The notes beneath the pieces are model-generated. The model worked only from the letters and a program-made list of their open reading frames with translations, did no database searches and had not been told where the DNA came from. Both the position numbers and the translations under genes were made by a program. Shown piece after piece: positions 22,193 through 32,819 of a stretch of 64,000 bases of DNA. Location: NCBI GenBank assembly GCA_016271365.2, contig CM057459.1, forward strand, positions 816,847,001-816,911,000, read 5' to 3'. The stretch is from Neoceratodus forsteri (Eukaryota; Chordata; Ceratodontiformes; Ceratodontidae). Within the stretch, counting starts at the first letter, position 1; each line of letters starts with the position of its first letter.

Positions 22193-22781
22193 AATAATTA
22201 CAGTAAAAAAAAAATGACAGGAAAGGGTTATAGTAGTACAGTATGAAAAATAATAATCACAAATATTAACTAACTGCCCCAGATCCCTGTACAGATGTTA
22301 GTATTTTGAAAGTACTGGAACACTGAGAGTGTACATAAATTATGGGACTTGATAACAAATCAGAAATTAGATTTTCAGTGATTGAAGAAAAGTATTAGTC
22401 TGAGAGTGACAGTGAAAGTTGAAAATACAGAGAGTTTCTGAAAGTAAATCTGTTGTGTAGCTGGATGCAAACAATAGCTTGCCCCCACACACACACACAC
22501 ATACACAGCACTAGTCTAGCACAGCACAGCAGCCCCACACAAAAAGACCAAGGGGGAAAAATAACTAAATTGAGGTTAAACTGTTCAAAATTAAGTCTGC
22601 AGATGCTGAACACCAAGCACAGTAATTTTGTTAACCAAACAAATGGCAGTTTATGCAATAAGAGCAATACAAATAGAGTCAAAAACTGAGCTCTAAGTAT
22701 AGAGCAGATTTTATCTCTTGAGCACACTTTCTAGAACTGCACACAACACAGCTCCTTGGGTGTCTTTCCTTCTGCAGTGTA

Positions 22782-23001
22782 ACCATGTGACCTGCAGGTC
22801 ACATGGTGCAGCAACAGCACTGAACAGCTCGACCATTTTGCAAAATCCCGGTGAACTTTGCCAGTGAAGTTGTCAATTCACAACTTCATGAAGTTTCCAA
22901 TACCTTGAAGTTTGACTTCTTGAGGGGCAAATAACTTTGTAAAGATGCACAACTTCATCAATTTATCATGAATCAAAGTTTTTAGAACTTTGCACATCTC
23001 T
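22782..23001 (-). mobile_element. Probable 5' terminal region of the hAT element
   Basis: Read on the minus strand the presumed outer end is CAGAGATGTGCAAAG (plus-strand 22986-23001), typical of hAT termini. Inside it are repeated 'aacttcat', 'gaagtt' and 'gaacttt' words, including a perfect 14-bp palindrome (22882-22895) and a perfect 26-bp palindrome (22782-22807; half site ACCATGTGACCTG). Subterminal repeats of this kind bind hAT transposases. I could not find the matching opposite terminus or an 8-bp duplication. Confidence 0.45.
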
Positions 23002-23340
23002 GCATGTTAGTTAACTTAACAGCAACCCATATTGTAGCATGATGATTCATTTCTGACATGAAGGAGCACTAAGCAAAGACCAAAAGGGAGTGAATGGCAA
23101 GTAAAGGAACTTTAAAAAGCTAGAAATTGAAATAGAGGGTGCTTCAGACAAGCAGTTTCCACTTACACTAGACATGGAGGGTACCACTGGAGCTGTTCAC
23201 TTCTGTAGTTTTTGACTGATGCCAACAGAGTGTTATCATATGGTATAAGCACCCAACTGGAGGAACAGTGACAGCAGCCACAGCTAAGTGGGATTCTTAG
23301 ACTGCACATTATCTAGCAAGCAAAGTGAGGGGACCAGAAG
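23002..23340. other. Unassigned sequence
   Basis: No recognisable element or coding segment between the presumed hAT end and the first 28-bp minisatellite block. Confidence 0.4.
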
Positions 23341-23384
23341 GAGAACCTGAGTACAAATGGGAGTTTACACAAACGTTTTGAAAG

Positions 23385-23660
23385 CTGTCTCGCAACATGT
23401 AGATTTTGAAAACTTTCACCCAGTGTGCAGATTTTTAAAACCTTTCCTGTATGATTTCTCTCTGAACATTTTGTGAAAACTATCAGGTAGCACATAGATT
23501 CTGAAAACAGTAATGCAGGATGTAGATTTTGAAAACCACTGCACAGCACACTGGTTTCAAAAAACAATATGCAGCATGCAGATTTTGAAAACTGAAAAGC
23601 AGAATGAAGATTCTGAAAAATATTCCTGCTGTATGCAGATTTTTAGGAAAGGATTCCTGT
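23385..23660 (+). repeat. Minisatellite block 1, unit about 28 bp
   Basis: About nine degenerate units follow the pattern 'gtagattttgaaaac' plus about 6 variable bases plus 'tgcagcat'. Examples start near 23398, 23425, 23495, 23520, 23576 and 23604. The same unit, in the same orientation, forms block 2 at 25610-25950. Confidence 0.75.
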
Positions 23661-23669
23661 GGAAACAAT

Positions 23670-24265
23670 TTGATTTGTAATTAAAGAAAGCTAATTACTT
23701 AAAAAAAAAACACAATGAGCCTTATGGCTAGTTGTGCCACACCAACCAAACACTCCAATGAAAATAGTACTTGGCTGCCAGGGAATGATATTCAGATAGA
23801 GAGCATGCCTGTATGTAATGTTTTGCCTGCCTGAACATTGAGCTGTTACATTAAGCAAGAACATTTTATTTGAAACAGCATCTCACCCCAAGGGCTTGAA
23901 GTATTGTTATTGTAATTTCATTTAATCAACTACAAACATTTAAAACATTTTTATAAAATTAAATAACAAGCACAGTGGATTCCATTCACACATAACATAT
24001 TTAAAATGAGTCCTCAAATAACAGGGAAGAAGATGGGTGTTAAGAGACTATTTAAAACTTCAGCAGAAGAGATCTAACAATACTGATTTGGTAAAGCATT
24101 CCGCATGTACTGGGCAACTACAGAAAAAAGCCCTTTCATCAAGATTTTCAAATGGATATGGAAACCACCAGCAGATTGTCCTCTGATGAGCAGATCAGAC
24201 AAAGTGGAGTATTTGGGAAAAGGAGGTTTTTATGTAGCCCACCTATGCCATCCATAGCAGCATAG
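23670..24265. other. Unassigned AT-rich sequence
   Basis: Lies between minisatellite block 1 and the foldback element. Nothing coding or repetitive is recognisable apart from an A-run at about 23700. Confidence 0.4.
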
Positions 24266-24274
24266 TAGACCTTC

Positions 24275-25025
24275 TGTCCCTTACCTGATCCCTGTCAGTA
24301 TTGTGGCACTGTACTAAGAGCCTACCTTGGCAGTCTAGTGGACCCCCTTACTGCATCCTATCCCTGTTGGTATTGAGAAGCTGTACTAAAGCCATTCGCT
24401 AGCAGTCTAGTGGACCCCACCCTCACCCAATCAGGTGCTGTAGAACTACTGTATACTGATGCTCATCCCTGGCACTTTTGTTACCCCTAACCAATCACTG
24501 TCCATACCTACCTCACCAGCTCACCAATTAGGCAGCCACCCCCCACCTCCTGATTCTCCTAACTCACCCATTCATCGATAGTTGATCTGCTATTAGATCC
24601 TTAGACACTGACTGGCACAAACCCCCTGCTTACCACCTCAGCCGTCTGCCACCTAACAGACAGAGAATGAATATATGCTTACTGTTGAAATATTTGCATC
24701 TATTGTATGAATGCATTCTCTCCTTGTTAGTCAGAGTACAGATACTTTAAATGGTGAGAGGCGAGTGTGTGTCAGTTGCTGTCTGAGGATCGGATAGTGC
24801 CTCTCCTATGGATAGATGGATGAGTCAGGAGACAGGGTGTGGGGGTGGTGGGTGCTTAGTGGGTTATCCAGGGAGAGGTAGTTGGTTATACCAGATTAGA
24901 TGAGAGAGGGAGATTCACTAGACTGCCAAGGAAAGGCTTTAGCAGCATTTCAAAATACCAACAGGGATTGGGTGAGGGCTTTAGTACAGTTTCACAATGC
25001 TGTCAGGAATTGGGTGATGGAAGAG
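24275..25025. mobile_element. Foldback element: imperfect 0.75 kb palindrome
   Basis: The two halves are inverted copies. Outermost, 'cctgtcagtattgtggcactg' (24291) pairs with the complement of 'acagtttcacaatgctgtcagg' (about 24986-25007). Next, 'cctgttggtattgagaagctg' (about 24366) pairs with 'cagcatttcaaaataccaacagg' (24941-24964). 'cagtctagtggacccc' pairs with 'cactagactgcc'. Inner arms continue through 'tcctgattctcctaactcac' against 'gatgagtcaggag', and 'agatccttagacactgac' against 'gtcagttgctgtctgaggatc'. The centre is near 24691. Arms are diverged, so it is old. No open frame is recognisable. Confidence 0.8.
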
Positions 25026-25029
25026 TGTC

Positions 25030-25600
25030 TTTGAGACTGTCCAAGCTGGGATCATCAATACTGCACAGTAACATTATTGCACAGTACCAAGAACAATCAG
25101 CACTGGGGGACTACTAAATGCCAGAATTGGGATCTTCAGTACTGCTCTGTACTAACAGGCATGTGGTGAGTGGAAGCAGGGGTTGCCTGCAGCAGTGCTT
25201 CTGGGAGGCAGGGGTCACACACCCTTGTGTGCATTGATAAAATCAGGATTTCATCAGTATTAATTAGGGTTGGCTTAGCATCTGTTAATACATGCAAAAC
25301 CCTCTGAACATATCATTGCATTCTGTATGCAAGAGGGCACCCTCATTTACATGGCTGCAGTGGTGTAGTCTGCCCATCAGTGCTATCCACTATGTGCAGT
25401 GTGAGGTTACCCTTTTAATATGGTCCCTACTCCATCCATGTGCACTAAGGCTGGTTAGCTTGGCATATGCCTGTAATGTGGAGTCCATTGTGTGTCTCCT
25501 TCTACCCCTTTCTCACAAACACTGACATGTCACCCTCAACATTTATGTATAATAAATTGTCTTATGTTAAAGGTTTTGGTCATATGGAACTTAACACTAC
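25030..25600. other. Unassigned sequence
   Basis: Ordinary sequence to the right of the foldback. Two segments starting 'gggatcatcaatactgc' (25051) and 'gggatcttcagtactgc' (25130) are similar, a possible 79-bp duplication. No coding signal seen. Confidence 0.4.
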
Positions 25601-25609
25601 CTAAAAACC

Positions 25610-25955
25610 TTTGCACTGCAAGTAAATTTTGAAAACAATCATGCAGCATGTGGACTTAAAAAATATCATACAATTGACAGATTTTCAAAATCTTTGTGAA
25701 GGATTTCTGTAAAATGTTCTGTTAACACTTTCTGTGAAAATGTTTTCTTAAAACCATTGCAGGTAAGTAGTCTGAAAACTGTTGTCCAGCAAGATTTAAA
25801 ATTGAAAAAAAAAATCTTGCAAAACATAGATTTGAAAACCAGCATGCAGTAGGTAGATTTTTGGAAAACATAGTGCAGCATGGATATTTTGAAAAATATT
25901 TTATAAATGTTCAAAATATTAATGCAGCAGGTAGATTTTCTATTGAGCAGAGTGC
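25610..25955 (+). repeat. Minisatellite block 2, unit about 28 bp
   Basis: Same degenerate unit as 23385-23660 ('gtagattttgaaaac......tgcagcat'). Clear units lie near 25621, 25823, 25852 and 25880. Both blocks also share a non-repeat interruption of the form 'gatttct....gaacattttgtgaaaa', suggesting a common origin by duplication or two ends of one element about 2 kb apart. Confidence 0.7.
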
Positions 25956-26244
25956 TGTCGTGAGTTGCCATAGGAACCACTTACTTGTACTCACCATCCT
26001 GTAATGTAACTAGTCACACCCCCTTTCCCTGATTGGTGGTGGAAGTCCAGTCTGGAGGGAATTAGGGGTTCAAATTCCAGCTACTGTTTAGATGCAATGG
26101 CATATAACAGTGATGGCCTGTGGTGGCGAAGTGAGGCCAAGTGCAAGGGAGTCAGTGGGAGTCCATGGGAGGTAGTTGGGGTGTGGGTGAACCTATTGTT
26201 CATATCTTGTAATACTAGTTTGAGGTTAATATTGAGGGGCTAAT

Positions 26245-26676
26245 ATGAAGTGTTTGGGAGCTTGCACTCTATGGGTTTGTATATTAGTAAGTGGGTTGGT
26301 ATGCAGTGACAGTTTGGTATTAATTAAAGGTGCCGAATGGGAGGGGGAACAGTTCATGTTTGGGGATTATGCTATCTCGAATGTTATGGTGGGTCTAGTC
26401 CCAAGGATAGAACCACTGCATGTAATCTTCCACAATAGATGTGAAATCAGACTTTGTGGATACTGGGGATGGCATTGCTCTATTCACTATTCTCAGTCTC
26501 TTTTACATAAGATTGGTTATGCTTTGAAACTTGCTCTGTTGTTGCTTCAAGCAGGTGGTGTTGAAAAGAACTCTGGGCCCCCAGTTGATAATAATGTGGC
26601 TGGTTCTTTTGGTATACCCCAAACCTCCTCCTTTGCAAATAGCCATGGCCTTAAAATTCTTCATCTGAATGTTTGA
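26245..26676 (+). pseudogene. Element B ORF N-terminus: signal-like segment, 2A-like motif
   Basis: An open 144-codon segment starts with a hydrophobic stretch ('LGACTLWVCILVSGLVCSDS') that resembles a signal peptide. Before the endonuclease it has 'LALLLLQAGGVEKNSGP' (2A-like core at 26551-26580). Compared with the 2A consensus GD[V/I]ExNPGP, D is G and the first P of NPGP is S. Each is one base from the consensus codon (GGT from GAT, TCT from CCT). The frame then enters 'LKILHLNV', the start of the endonuclease. A signal plus 2A arrangement is known in some animal LINEs; function here is inferred only for the ancestor. Confidence 0.65.
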
Positions 26677-28057
26677 TTCCTAAAATTGCTGAAATTGAAA
26701 AGTTAATTGATTGTCATAAACTCAATGTTATTGCACTCTCGGGAACATGGTTAAAACCCCTGGTCCCCGATAGTGCATGTAGTATTTCTGGATTTAAATT
26801 AGTTTATGCTGATTGAACAGGAAAAAAAAAGAGTGGAGGTGTATTGGTTTATTTTAAAGATCATCTACAAGTTAACTTTCTAGAGTCACGTTATAATGAG
26901 GAATGTTCCACTGATTGGCTGTTGTTACAGTTTATTTTGGGAGGTAAGAAACATCTTATAGTTGGATGTTTGTATAATCCCCTCAGTGTGAGCAGGAAGG
27001 TTTAAATAATTATCTTGAGGTGGCTGCTCCATATATTCAGAGATATGATATGGTTATTTTAGGGGATATGAATTTAAATTGGCTTTCTTGGGAAACTTTG
27101 GGGTTGGAATCCTTTCTTCAATTGTGTGAGTTAGTTCAATGCATCAATGGGCCTACGTGCTTAAATTCTCTAACTTTAAATCATTCTATAACAAACAATA
27201 TGAAAAGAATGGCCAAGTGTGGTGTTCTGGCAGACTCTATAAGTGATCACATGGCAACATTCTGTGTGATGAATTTCAAATATCCCAGACCCCCTCCTAG
27301 TCTAACTCAAGCTCTTTCATTTAGAAATGTCAATCTTGATGAGTTATGTTTTCATTTATGCTCTATTGATTGGTCTTTTTTGGAGTGCATCCCTGATGTT
27401 GAACTGGCATTGGATTATTTTTACATGCAACTTCTTCCAATTCAAGATGCCTTATTTCCTATTCATGCTCTAAGACACAGAGGAACTCTAAAAGCCTGGT
27501 TCTCTCCAGTTATTAAGAAATTAATCAAGGAAAGAAATTCAACCTGGGTAGGATATAAAAGTCATTCCAGTGTAGTGCCAATGAATAATTATCATAGGCT
27601 TAGGAATCTGGTATCATGTACAGTGAGGAAAACTAAAAAGGATTTTTATAAGAATCAGTTTGAATCCAGCTGGCTGAATCCAAAGAAATTCTGGGACAAC
27701 ATTAATAATTTACTGTCACCTAAAGTCAAATCTAATACCCAAAAAGTTACCATTAATGAAGTAGATATAACTGATTCCTTGAAAATTGTCAAGTTGTTAC
27801 ATAACAAATTCTCTGATTTGTCCACTTTTCGGTTTAATACTCCACAGCCTGGAATGAACAATACTGAATGTCCAGACACCTTGGCTAATCGACCTATGTT
27901 TATGTTTAAAGAAATTACTCAATCTGAAATTTTGAAGCTATTTAACATTATTATGGATACATTTTCAGATTGTGGGGGTGGGCAAGATGGCCATTTTCTG
28001 AAGTTAGCGCTACCATTTATTATTCATTTTTATCTTACATTTTTAATGTGTCCTTAG
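26640..28057 (+). pseudogene. Element B endonuclease and linker
   Basis: 'LKILHLNV' then, in a second frame, 'IPKIAEIEKLIDCHKLNVI' and 'ALSGTWLKP' (normally SETWL; catalytic Glu now Gly), 'SGGVLVYF' and 'HLIVGCLYNP'. The long frame 27020-28057 has 'MVILGDMNLNW' (GDxN), 'LVQCINGPT', 'SLTLNHSIT' (usually S.LDHI.T) and 'DSISDHMATF' (SDH). The linker has 'RGTLKAWFSPVIKKLIKERN' and 'KDFYKNQF', standard in CR1/L2 polymerases. This 345-codon frame is the longest open run in element B. Confidence 0.85.
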
Positions 28058-29466
28058 TTATCTGTCAGTTTCCTTCAGATTGGAAAAAAGCAAGGAATGT
28101 CCAAATTCCTAAAAAAACAAATGCAGTTAATTTAGATAATTTTCAACCAATATCTTTTCTAAGTCCCCTTAGTAAAATGCTTGAGAAGGTTGTTGCTCAG
28201 CAAATGAATGGTTATTTGACTACTTTTGTTGTAGTGACAGAACAACAACATGGTTTTCATCAATATTATGGAACAGGGACTGCCTTGGTCAGGTTCACAG
28301 ATGCCGTCCTCTGAAGGCTTGATAAGGGGCAGTTAAAGTAGGCGGTGTTCCTGGACCTGACCCAGGCAATGAACCTGATTGATCACAATCTTTCTTGTTC
28401 TAAATTGAAGAATATTGGTTTCTCTGAAGCTGCTGTTTCATGGATTGGGGATTATTTGTCAAATCAATGCCAATTAGATCAAATTGAAAATGCTGCTCCA
28501 AATGTGTCTCAGATATCTTGTGGTGTTCCTCAGGGGGTCAGTTTTGGGCCCCTTATTATTTTCTTTATTTATTAATCAGCTCCCACAATTATGTTCTTCT
28601 AGTGATTCTATTTTGTATGCTGACAATTTGATTATTTTTCCCCAGTCCAAGTCAGTATCTGAATTGTCCCTTGCTTTAGGGAAGGATTTTGGGGAAGTCT
28701 GCTCATGGTTTATGACTAATCCTATGGTTTTAAATTCAGAAAGAAACAAGATGATGCTTTTTGGTATGCCATCCATGCTTAGGGACAATCTGGGGCTAGT
28801 TTTGCGTGATCATCTTGGGTCACCGATCGAACAGGTTAATCAGTTCAGATATCTAGGTGTTCTTCTGGACCCTGGGCTAACTGTTTCTCTGCAAGTACAG
28901 TCTGCTTTTAGAGTTATTAATCAAAAATTAGGCTTACTTTACAAGTTTAAATCATATTTTGTGGTGGAGACATGAAAAGCTGTTGCCATTGGGTCACTTC
29001 TTCTACACTTTGATTATGCATCACATTTGTATTTTAATTTGGGTTCAAAGGAATTGTATTCACTGATGGTGATCTACAATAACATTTGTAGATTTGTTCT
29101 CACAGCTCAGGCTTATACACGATTGTGGTTTTGTACTCATCACTGGGTTGGTTGTCCCCTCTCTAAGGGATTGAGTATTCTTTGAGTTGTAACATATTTA
29201 AATACCTTTTTTATAAATCCTTCTTTTCTTTGTTAGGCTTAGTTTCAACCAGATCTATGCTGCCTAGTCTTACATCAGCAAATGGCACCTTTCTGAATAT
29301 TGTTGAATCAAAGCTTAAAATTGTATCACTTGCATTTTTGGTTGTAGCTCCAATTGATTGGAATGTGCTACCGATTCATATTCATCAGGCCTCTTATCTT
29401 GTTCATTTCAAGATGAAGTTAAAACAATACTTACTTCAGATATCTGTATTTAGTTGTTACATGTAG
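28020..29466 (+). pseudogene. Element B reverse transcriptase and C-terminus
   Basis: 27970-28314 shows 'VICQFPSDWKKARNVQIPKK' and 'LDNFQPISFLSPLSKMLEKV' (fingers, LP.LSK..EK). 28345-28575 has 'FLDLTQAMNLIDH', domain A with Met for Phe, then 'CGVPQG'. 28484-28975 has 'SVLGPLLFSLFINQL' (domain B) and 'SILYADNLIIF', domain C with YADN instead of YADD, so the second catalytic Asp is lost. 'NQFRYLGVLLDPGL' follows. 29182-29466 has 'DWNVLPIHIHQASYL' and 'FKMKLKQYLL', the LINE C-terminal tail. Not active. Confidence 0.9.
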
Positions 29467-29619
29467 AGTATTTGATATGTTTATTGTATGCATTTTGTTA
29501 ATTCTGTCTTAATTCTGATGTATTTTTGTCTGGGTTGGACCTGAAAAGGGACCTTTGGTCCTGTGTCCCAACCCAGTAAACAAAGAATAAATGAAATGAA
29601 ATGAAAAATGGATTTCTGT

Positions 29620-30225
29620 GTGAACATTTTTTTAAAATTCAACATACTGTATCTAATTGACAAATTATTTGTCTATTAAAATGTTATATTTTTGCCTTTG
29701 ACTTGTATTCAAGGTAGGCCTGTATTTAAGAATGACTTGTTTTGTAAAATTAAATATTTCAAGTGCTAAAAAAAAATATGCAACCATGATTTGATCAACT
29801 TTATTGTTACTGGTTTACTTCATATCAAAATAAGGAAAACGAACATCAAGTAAGATAAGTAAAAAAAAATAACTACAGTAATGATCATAGTTACAGAGAC
29901 AAAAATCACAGGGAGCCCCAACAACAGTATTTTATCTGATATAACTTCAACCCTAACTAGATGCTGTGGCTTGTATTTGAGAATAGCTTTTATTAGAAGT
30001 ATTCATTATGACCCATAACTTGTAAATTGTGAGTATGGCCTCTATTCAAGGGCAGATTCTAGTTTATGAAATACGATATTTAGCAATTTTTCTTTTTTTC
30101 AGTGAACTGAGCATGTAAAAACATCGCATTGTTAACACATTCAAAAAACCAAAAAAAAACATTTTTTTCACCAAAACCACCCAAAGGACCTTAACATCTA
30201 ACAAACCTGTATTTTTAAAACTTGA
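29620..30225. other. Unassigned AT-rich sequence with a loosely repeated phrase
   Basis: A phrase like 'ggcctgtatttaagaatg' recurs with variation near 29717, 29969 and 30035 ('ggcttgtatttgagaatag', 'ggcctctattcaagggcag'). This may be a decayed transposon with subterminal repeats. No coding signal. Confidence 0.35.
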
Positions 30226-30229
30226 CTCT

Positions 30230-30800
30230 TTTTTTATTTACATTTTTCTTCCAGCAGGCCAGCTCTGATGGGCTTCTAGCCCTCTCCCTGCCACTCCATC
30301 TGGCATTTACCCATCCTTCAAACCACCCCTAAGAATTCCCCCAAAGATTGCCCTCATGGTGGGGCTAGAAAGGGAGGGCCATCCTCCCCCCCACCCAGAG
30401 ACTCACATCCAGAATTGTGGTGGTGGTCAATTGGCAATGTGGGAGCAGGGGCAGGCAGGACTCCACAAAGCCAGCACCTTCCCATTTCTGTTTTCATCCC
30501 TGTTCCCCATACTGGTTCACATGTAGATACATGTGTGTGGAGGCACAAACATGCCACAGAGTCCCAGAACCCTCTCTTCCACTGCCCTCCTCGACCTGCA
30601 TTACCACTTGGCCTCCACCAGGTGGCAGTCATTTGACAGAAAGTGCAGGTCCCCTCCCACCCTCACCCCTCCAAAAGAAGAGCATCCATCAGCTGCTCAA
30701 TTCTCTCTCTCCCCGGCTGGCCTCCAGCACCCCATGCTCATGACCAAACACAGGTCGCTGGCATGGCAGGAGGTAAGGCGCTAATAGTGTGTCAGCCCTC
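30230..30800. other. Unassigned C-rich segment
   Basis: Richer in C and CC dinucleotides than its surroundings. Several overlapping open frames on both strands are Pro/His/Ser-rich and share no motif with a known family. They may be chance frames in C-rich DNA. I saw no splice pattern that would turn them into an exon. Confidence 0.35.
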
Positions 30801-31635
30801 CTCACCTCTGGGCTGGCAAAATGTAACTCTTTGTAGATTTTATTCAGCAATTGTTTCAGTGAAACTGAACCTGTGTGAACAGTTATTACTACAAAACAAA
30901 TTATTATGTTTTCATCAAACCATCAAGGGGACATAATTCTCCATAACATCTAACACACTTTTAGGCTTCATGGCTTAACTGTTTGAAGTTTTCTTTTCTC
31001 TCTATCATTGGCAACAATTTTAACCCTTAGGCTGCTGACAGAATTAGAACATATAGAAATTCTGGACTGATATATCGGTCCGTGGCACAGCAAGGATTAA
31101 AACACATACATTTAACACCCTATAAAATCTAAAATAATACAGCAAATTTATATATACCATTTTACACTAGTAGATTGTATGACAGAAATTATGCATGCCA
31201 AATTTCACAACCCTATGGCGTAGGGCAGCCATGTTATAAGTGTTTTAAAGCAGGGGTTTAAACAGGATACCTCAACCCAACCAGAATTTGGGGCACTACT
31301 ATGCCCTTTTAAAGGAAAACTTACGTCACAATTTACAAAAAAAAGTGTTGTGCAGAGTGTTTTGATTTGTGGGTGTATTCCTAGTAAGTCCTTCCCTTTC
31401 TTAAAAGTTTTTTCCAAATTTGCCTGCTGGTTTTATGGCTCCTGGAGATCCCCATTTTCACATCTTATGGCTCGTCTTCTTCCTCCTGTCCCATGTGACT
31501 GTGATAAATATATAAACATACCTACGGCAGCACAGGGTTCTCTTTCCATCTCTGTAATTCTTTGCATTCCTTCACATTCTCCTTATTTAGCACTATTAGT
31601 AGTCTAAACTCTAACCCTTTAATGTCTTTGCTCAT
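30800..31635. other. Unassigned sequence
   Basis: AT-rich sequence without a recognisable element or coding signal. It probably includes 3' UTR of the LINE tail that follows. Confidence 0.35.
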
Positions 31636-31639
31636 TATA

Positions 31640-31842
31640 CTAGATCCTTAAAACAATCTTCCGTTCTGTAACTGCGTGAAATAATTGTATGAAGCAGCAC
31701 CCTGCTAAGTGACTTTGCTATTTGACTTATTGTTACCTTGCTATGTGATGTATTGTATGCTCTACTCTGACATGGAACCTTTGTAAATGAGCTCCTAGCT
31801 CAAAGGTTGTTTCCAAATCAAAAGGCAAACAAACAAACAAAT
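31640..31842 (+). mobile_element. LINE 3' UTR and tail fragment
   Basis: The segment ends with a small stem ('gagctcctagctc', 31789-31801), 'aaaggttgtttcc' and a '(aaac)' simple repeat. This matches the layout of CR1/L2/Rex1-group 3' ends (stem, short spacer, simple tail), as in element B. No coding part remains, so the family is only suggested. Confidence 0.4.
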
Positions 31843-31844
31843 AT

Positions 31845-32425
31845 ACACATTTTCCTTCACTGCAACAAAAGATCTACATAATACACACATTAGGGTTTGT
31901 TGGCAAAAGAACACAGATAAAGAAAAGTAACATTTGTTTTTTTAACCCTACTTCAGCTACCCACATGCACTTCCTCCTTGAACCCCAACAAACTGAATGA
32001 TAAAACACAATCCATATTTCAAACATATGTTTTAGCATCATAAATTAGTAACATATGATAACATCACTGAATTAGGATACAGTTTCCAGCCAAAGCATTA
32101 ATCCAGATAAAAAAACTAAGGTTTTTTATTGTAATAAACCTTATTTTGGTATTTCAGTTAGGAAACCCATTTCTTGTAATTCAGAAGCGGGACAGAGGCT
32201 TGTGTTGGTGCTCATGAACTGGGGTCTCTGACTACTTAATGTGGGCAATGAATCATCTCATGCATGGATACTGTTTAGATGAACACCAGGCATGGCAAAA
32301 GAGAGGACACAATGTACTCCCATGGAATAAAAACACAAGCGGAAGCTCTTTCAGCAGCAATTCTAGAGTGCTGTACAAGACAGTCATCCTAGACAGACAT
32401 CAGAAGTGGTTCATTGTGGTGATGA
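31845..32425. other. Unassigned sequence
   Basis: No gene or element recognised. From about 32430 the sequence contains repeated 'ctgcagaatttt', 'gaattttgaaa' words shared with 32770-32800 and 34590-34680. This suggests the remains of a DNA transposon into which the SINE and foldback below were inserted. Confidence 0.35.
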
Positions 32426-32564
32426 AAATGTGATAAATGTGGGAAACCATCACATTTGTGTGGAATTTTCAAATTTTGTTTCCACAAGCATTTTGCAGAA
32501 TTTCGTATATTCAGCCTAACTGTGTGGACTTTCAAACACAGAATTTTGAAACTCTGAATATGAA

Positions 32565-32775
32565 ATATGCAGGAAGCAGTATGGCGCAGTGGGTTAAGGC
32601 TCTGAGCTGCAAATCTGGAGACCTGGGTTTGAATTCTACAGCCCCCTAGGTGCATACTGTGTGACCCTGAGCAAGTCACTTAACTTCCTTGTGCTCCCAG
32701 GTTGCACCTGCAAACAAGCTTTCAGCTTAGTGTGTCTCACCTGGTAAAATAATTGGTAAAAAAAAAAAAAGAAAT
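32565..32775 (+). mobile_element. tRNA-derived CORE-SINE, MIR-like
   Basis: The tRNA-like head 'agtatggcgcagtggg' is an A box, and 'gggtttgaattct' is a B box. Next comes 'actgtgtgaccctgagcaag' and 'tcacttaacttccttgtgc', which is the CORE/MIR signature ('tgtgaccttgggcaagtcacttaac'). The end is 'ctcacctggtaaaataattgg' plus poly-A. Length about 210 bp, nearly complete. This is a different SINE from the three-copy family at 1.5, 4.4 and 17.0 kb. Confidence 0.85.
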
Positions 32776-32819
32776 GTTAACTGCAGAATTTTATTATGCA
32801 GATTATGTAAGCTGTGGAT

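Larger units (their letters stand above)
25990..29612 (+). mobile_element. Near full-length CR1/L2/Rex1-group LINE (element B)
   Basis: About 3.6 kb, plus strand. 5' region, ORF N-terminus with hydrophobic start and 2A-like peptide (26245-26676), endonuclease (26640-27300), linker (27300-28000), reverse transcriptase (28020-28975) and C-terminus (29000-29466). The short 3' UTR has a GGACC stem ('ggacctgaaaagggacc..ggtcc') and a tail of 'aataaatgaaatgaaatga'. The TGAA-type tail is typical of L2-like LINEs. Same protein group as element A but a distinct family. Confidence 0.9.

Noticed and set aside
23313..23668. Phe/Leu/Cys-rich repeat proteins on the minus strand
   Set aside because: These frames are only translations of the 28-bp minisatellite.
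30354..30936. Possible exon in a C-rich segment
   Set aside because: Five overlapping frames, low-complexity Pro/Ser/His content and no splice or domain evidence.
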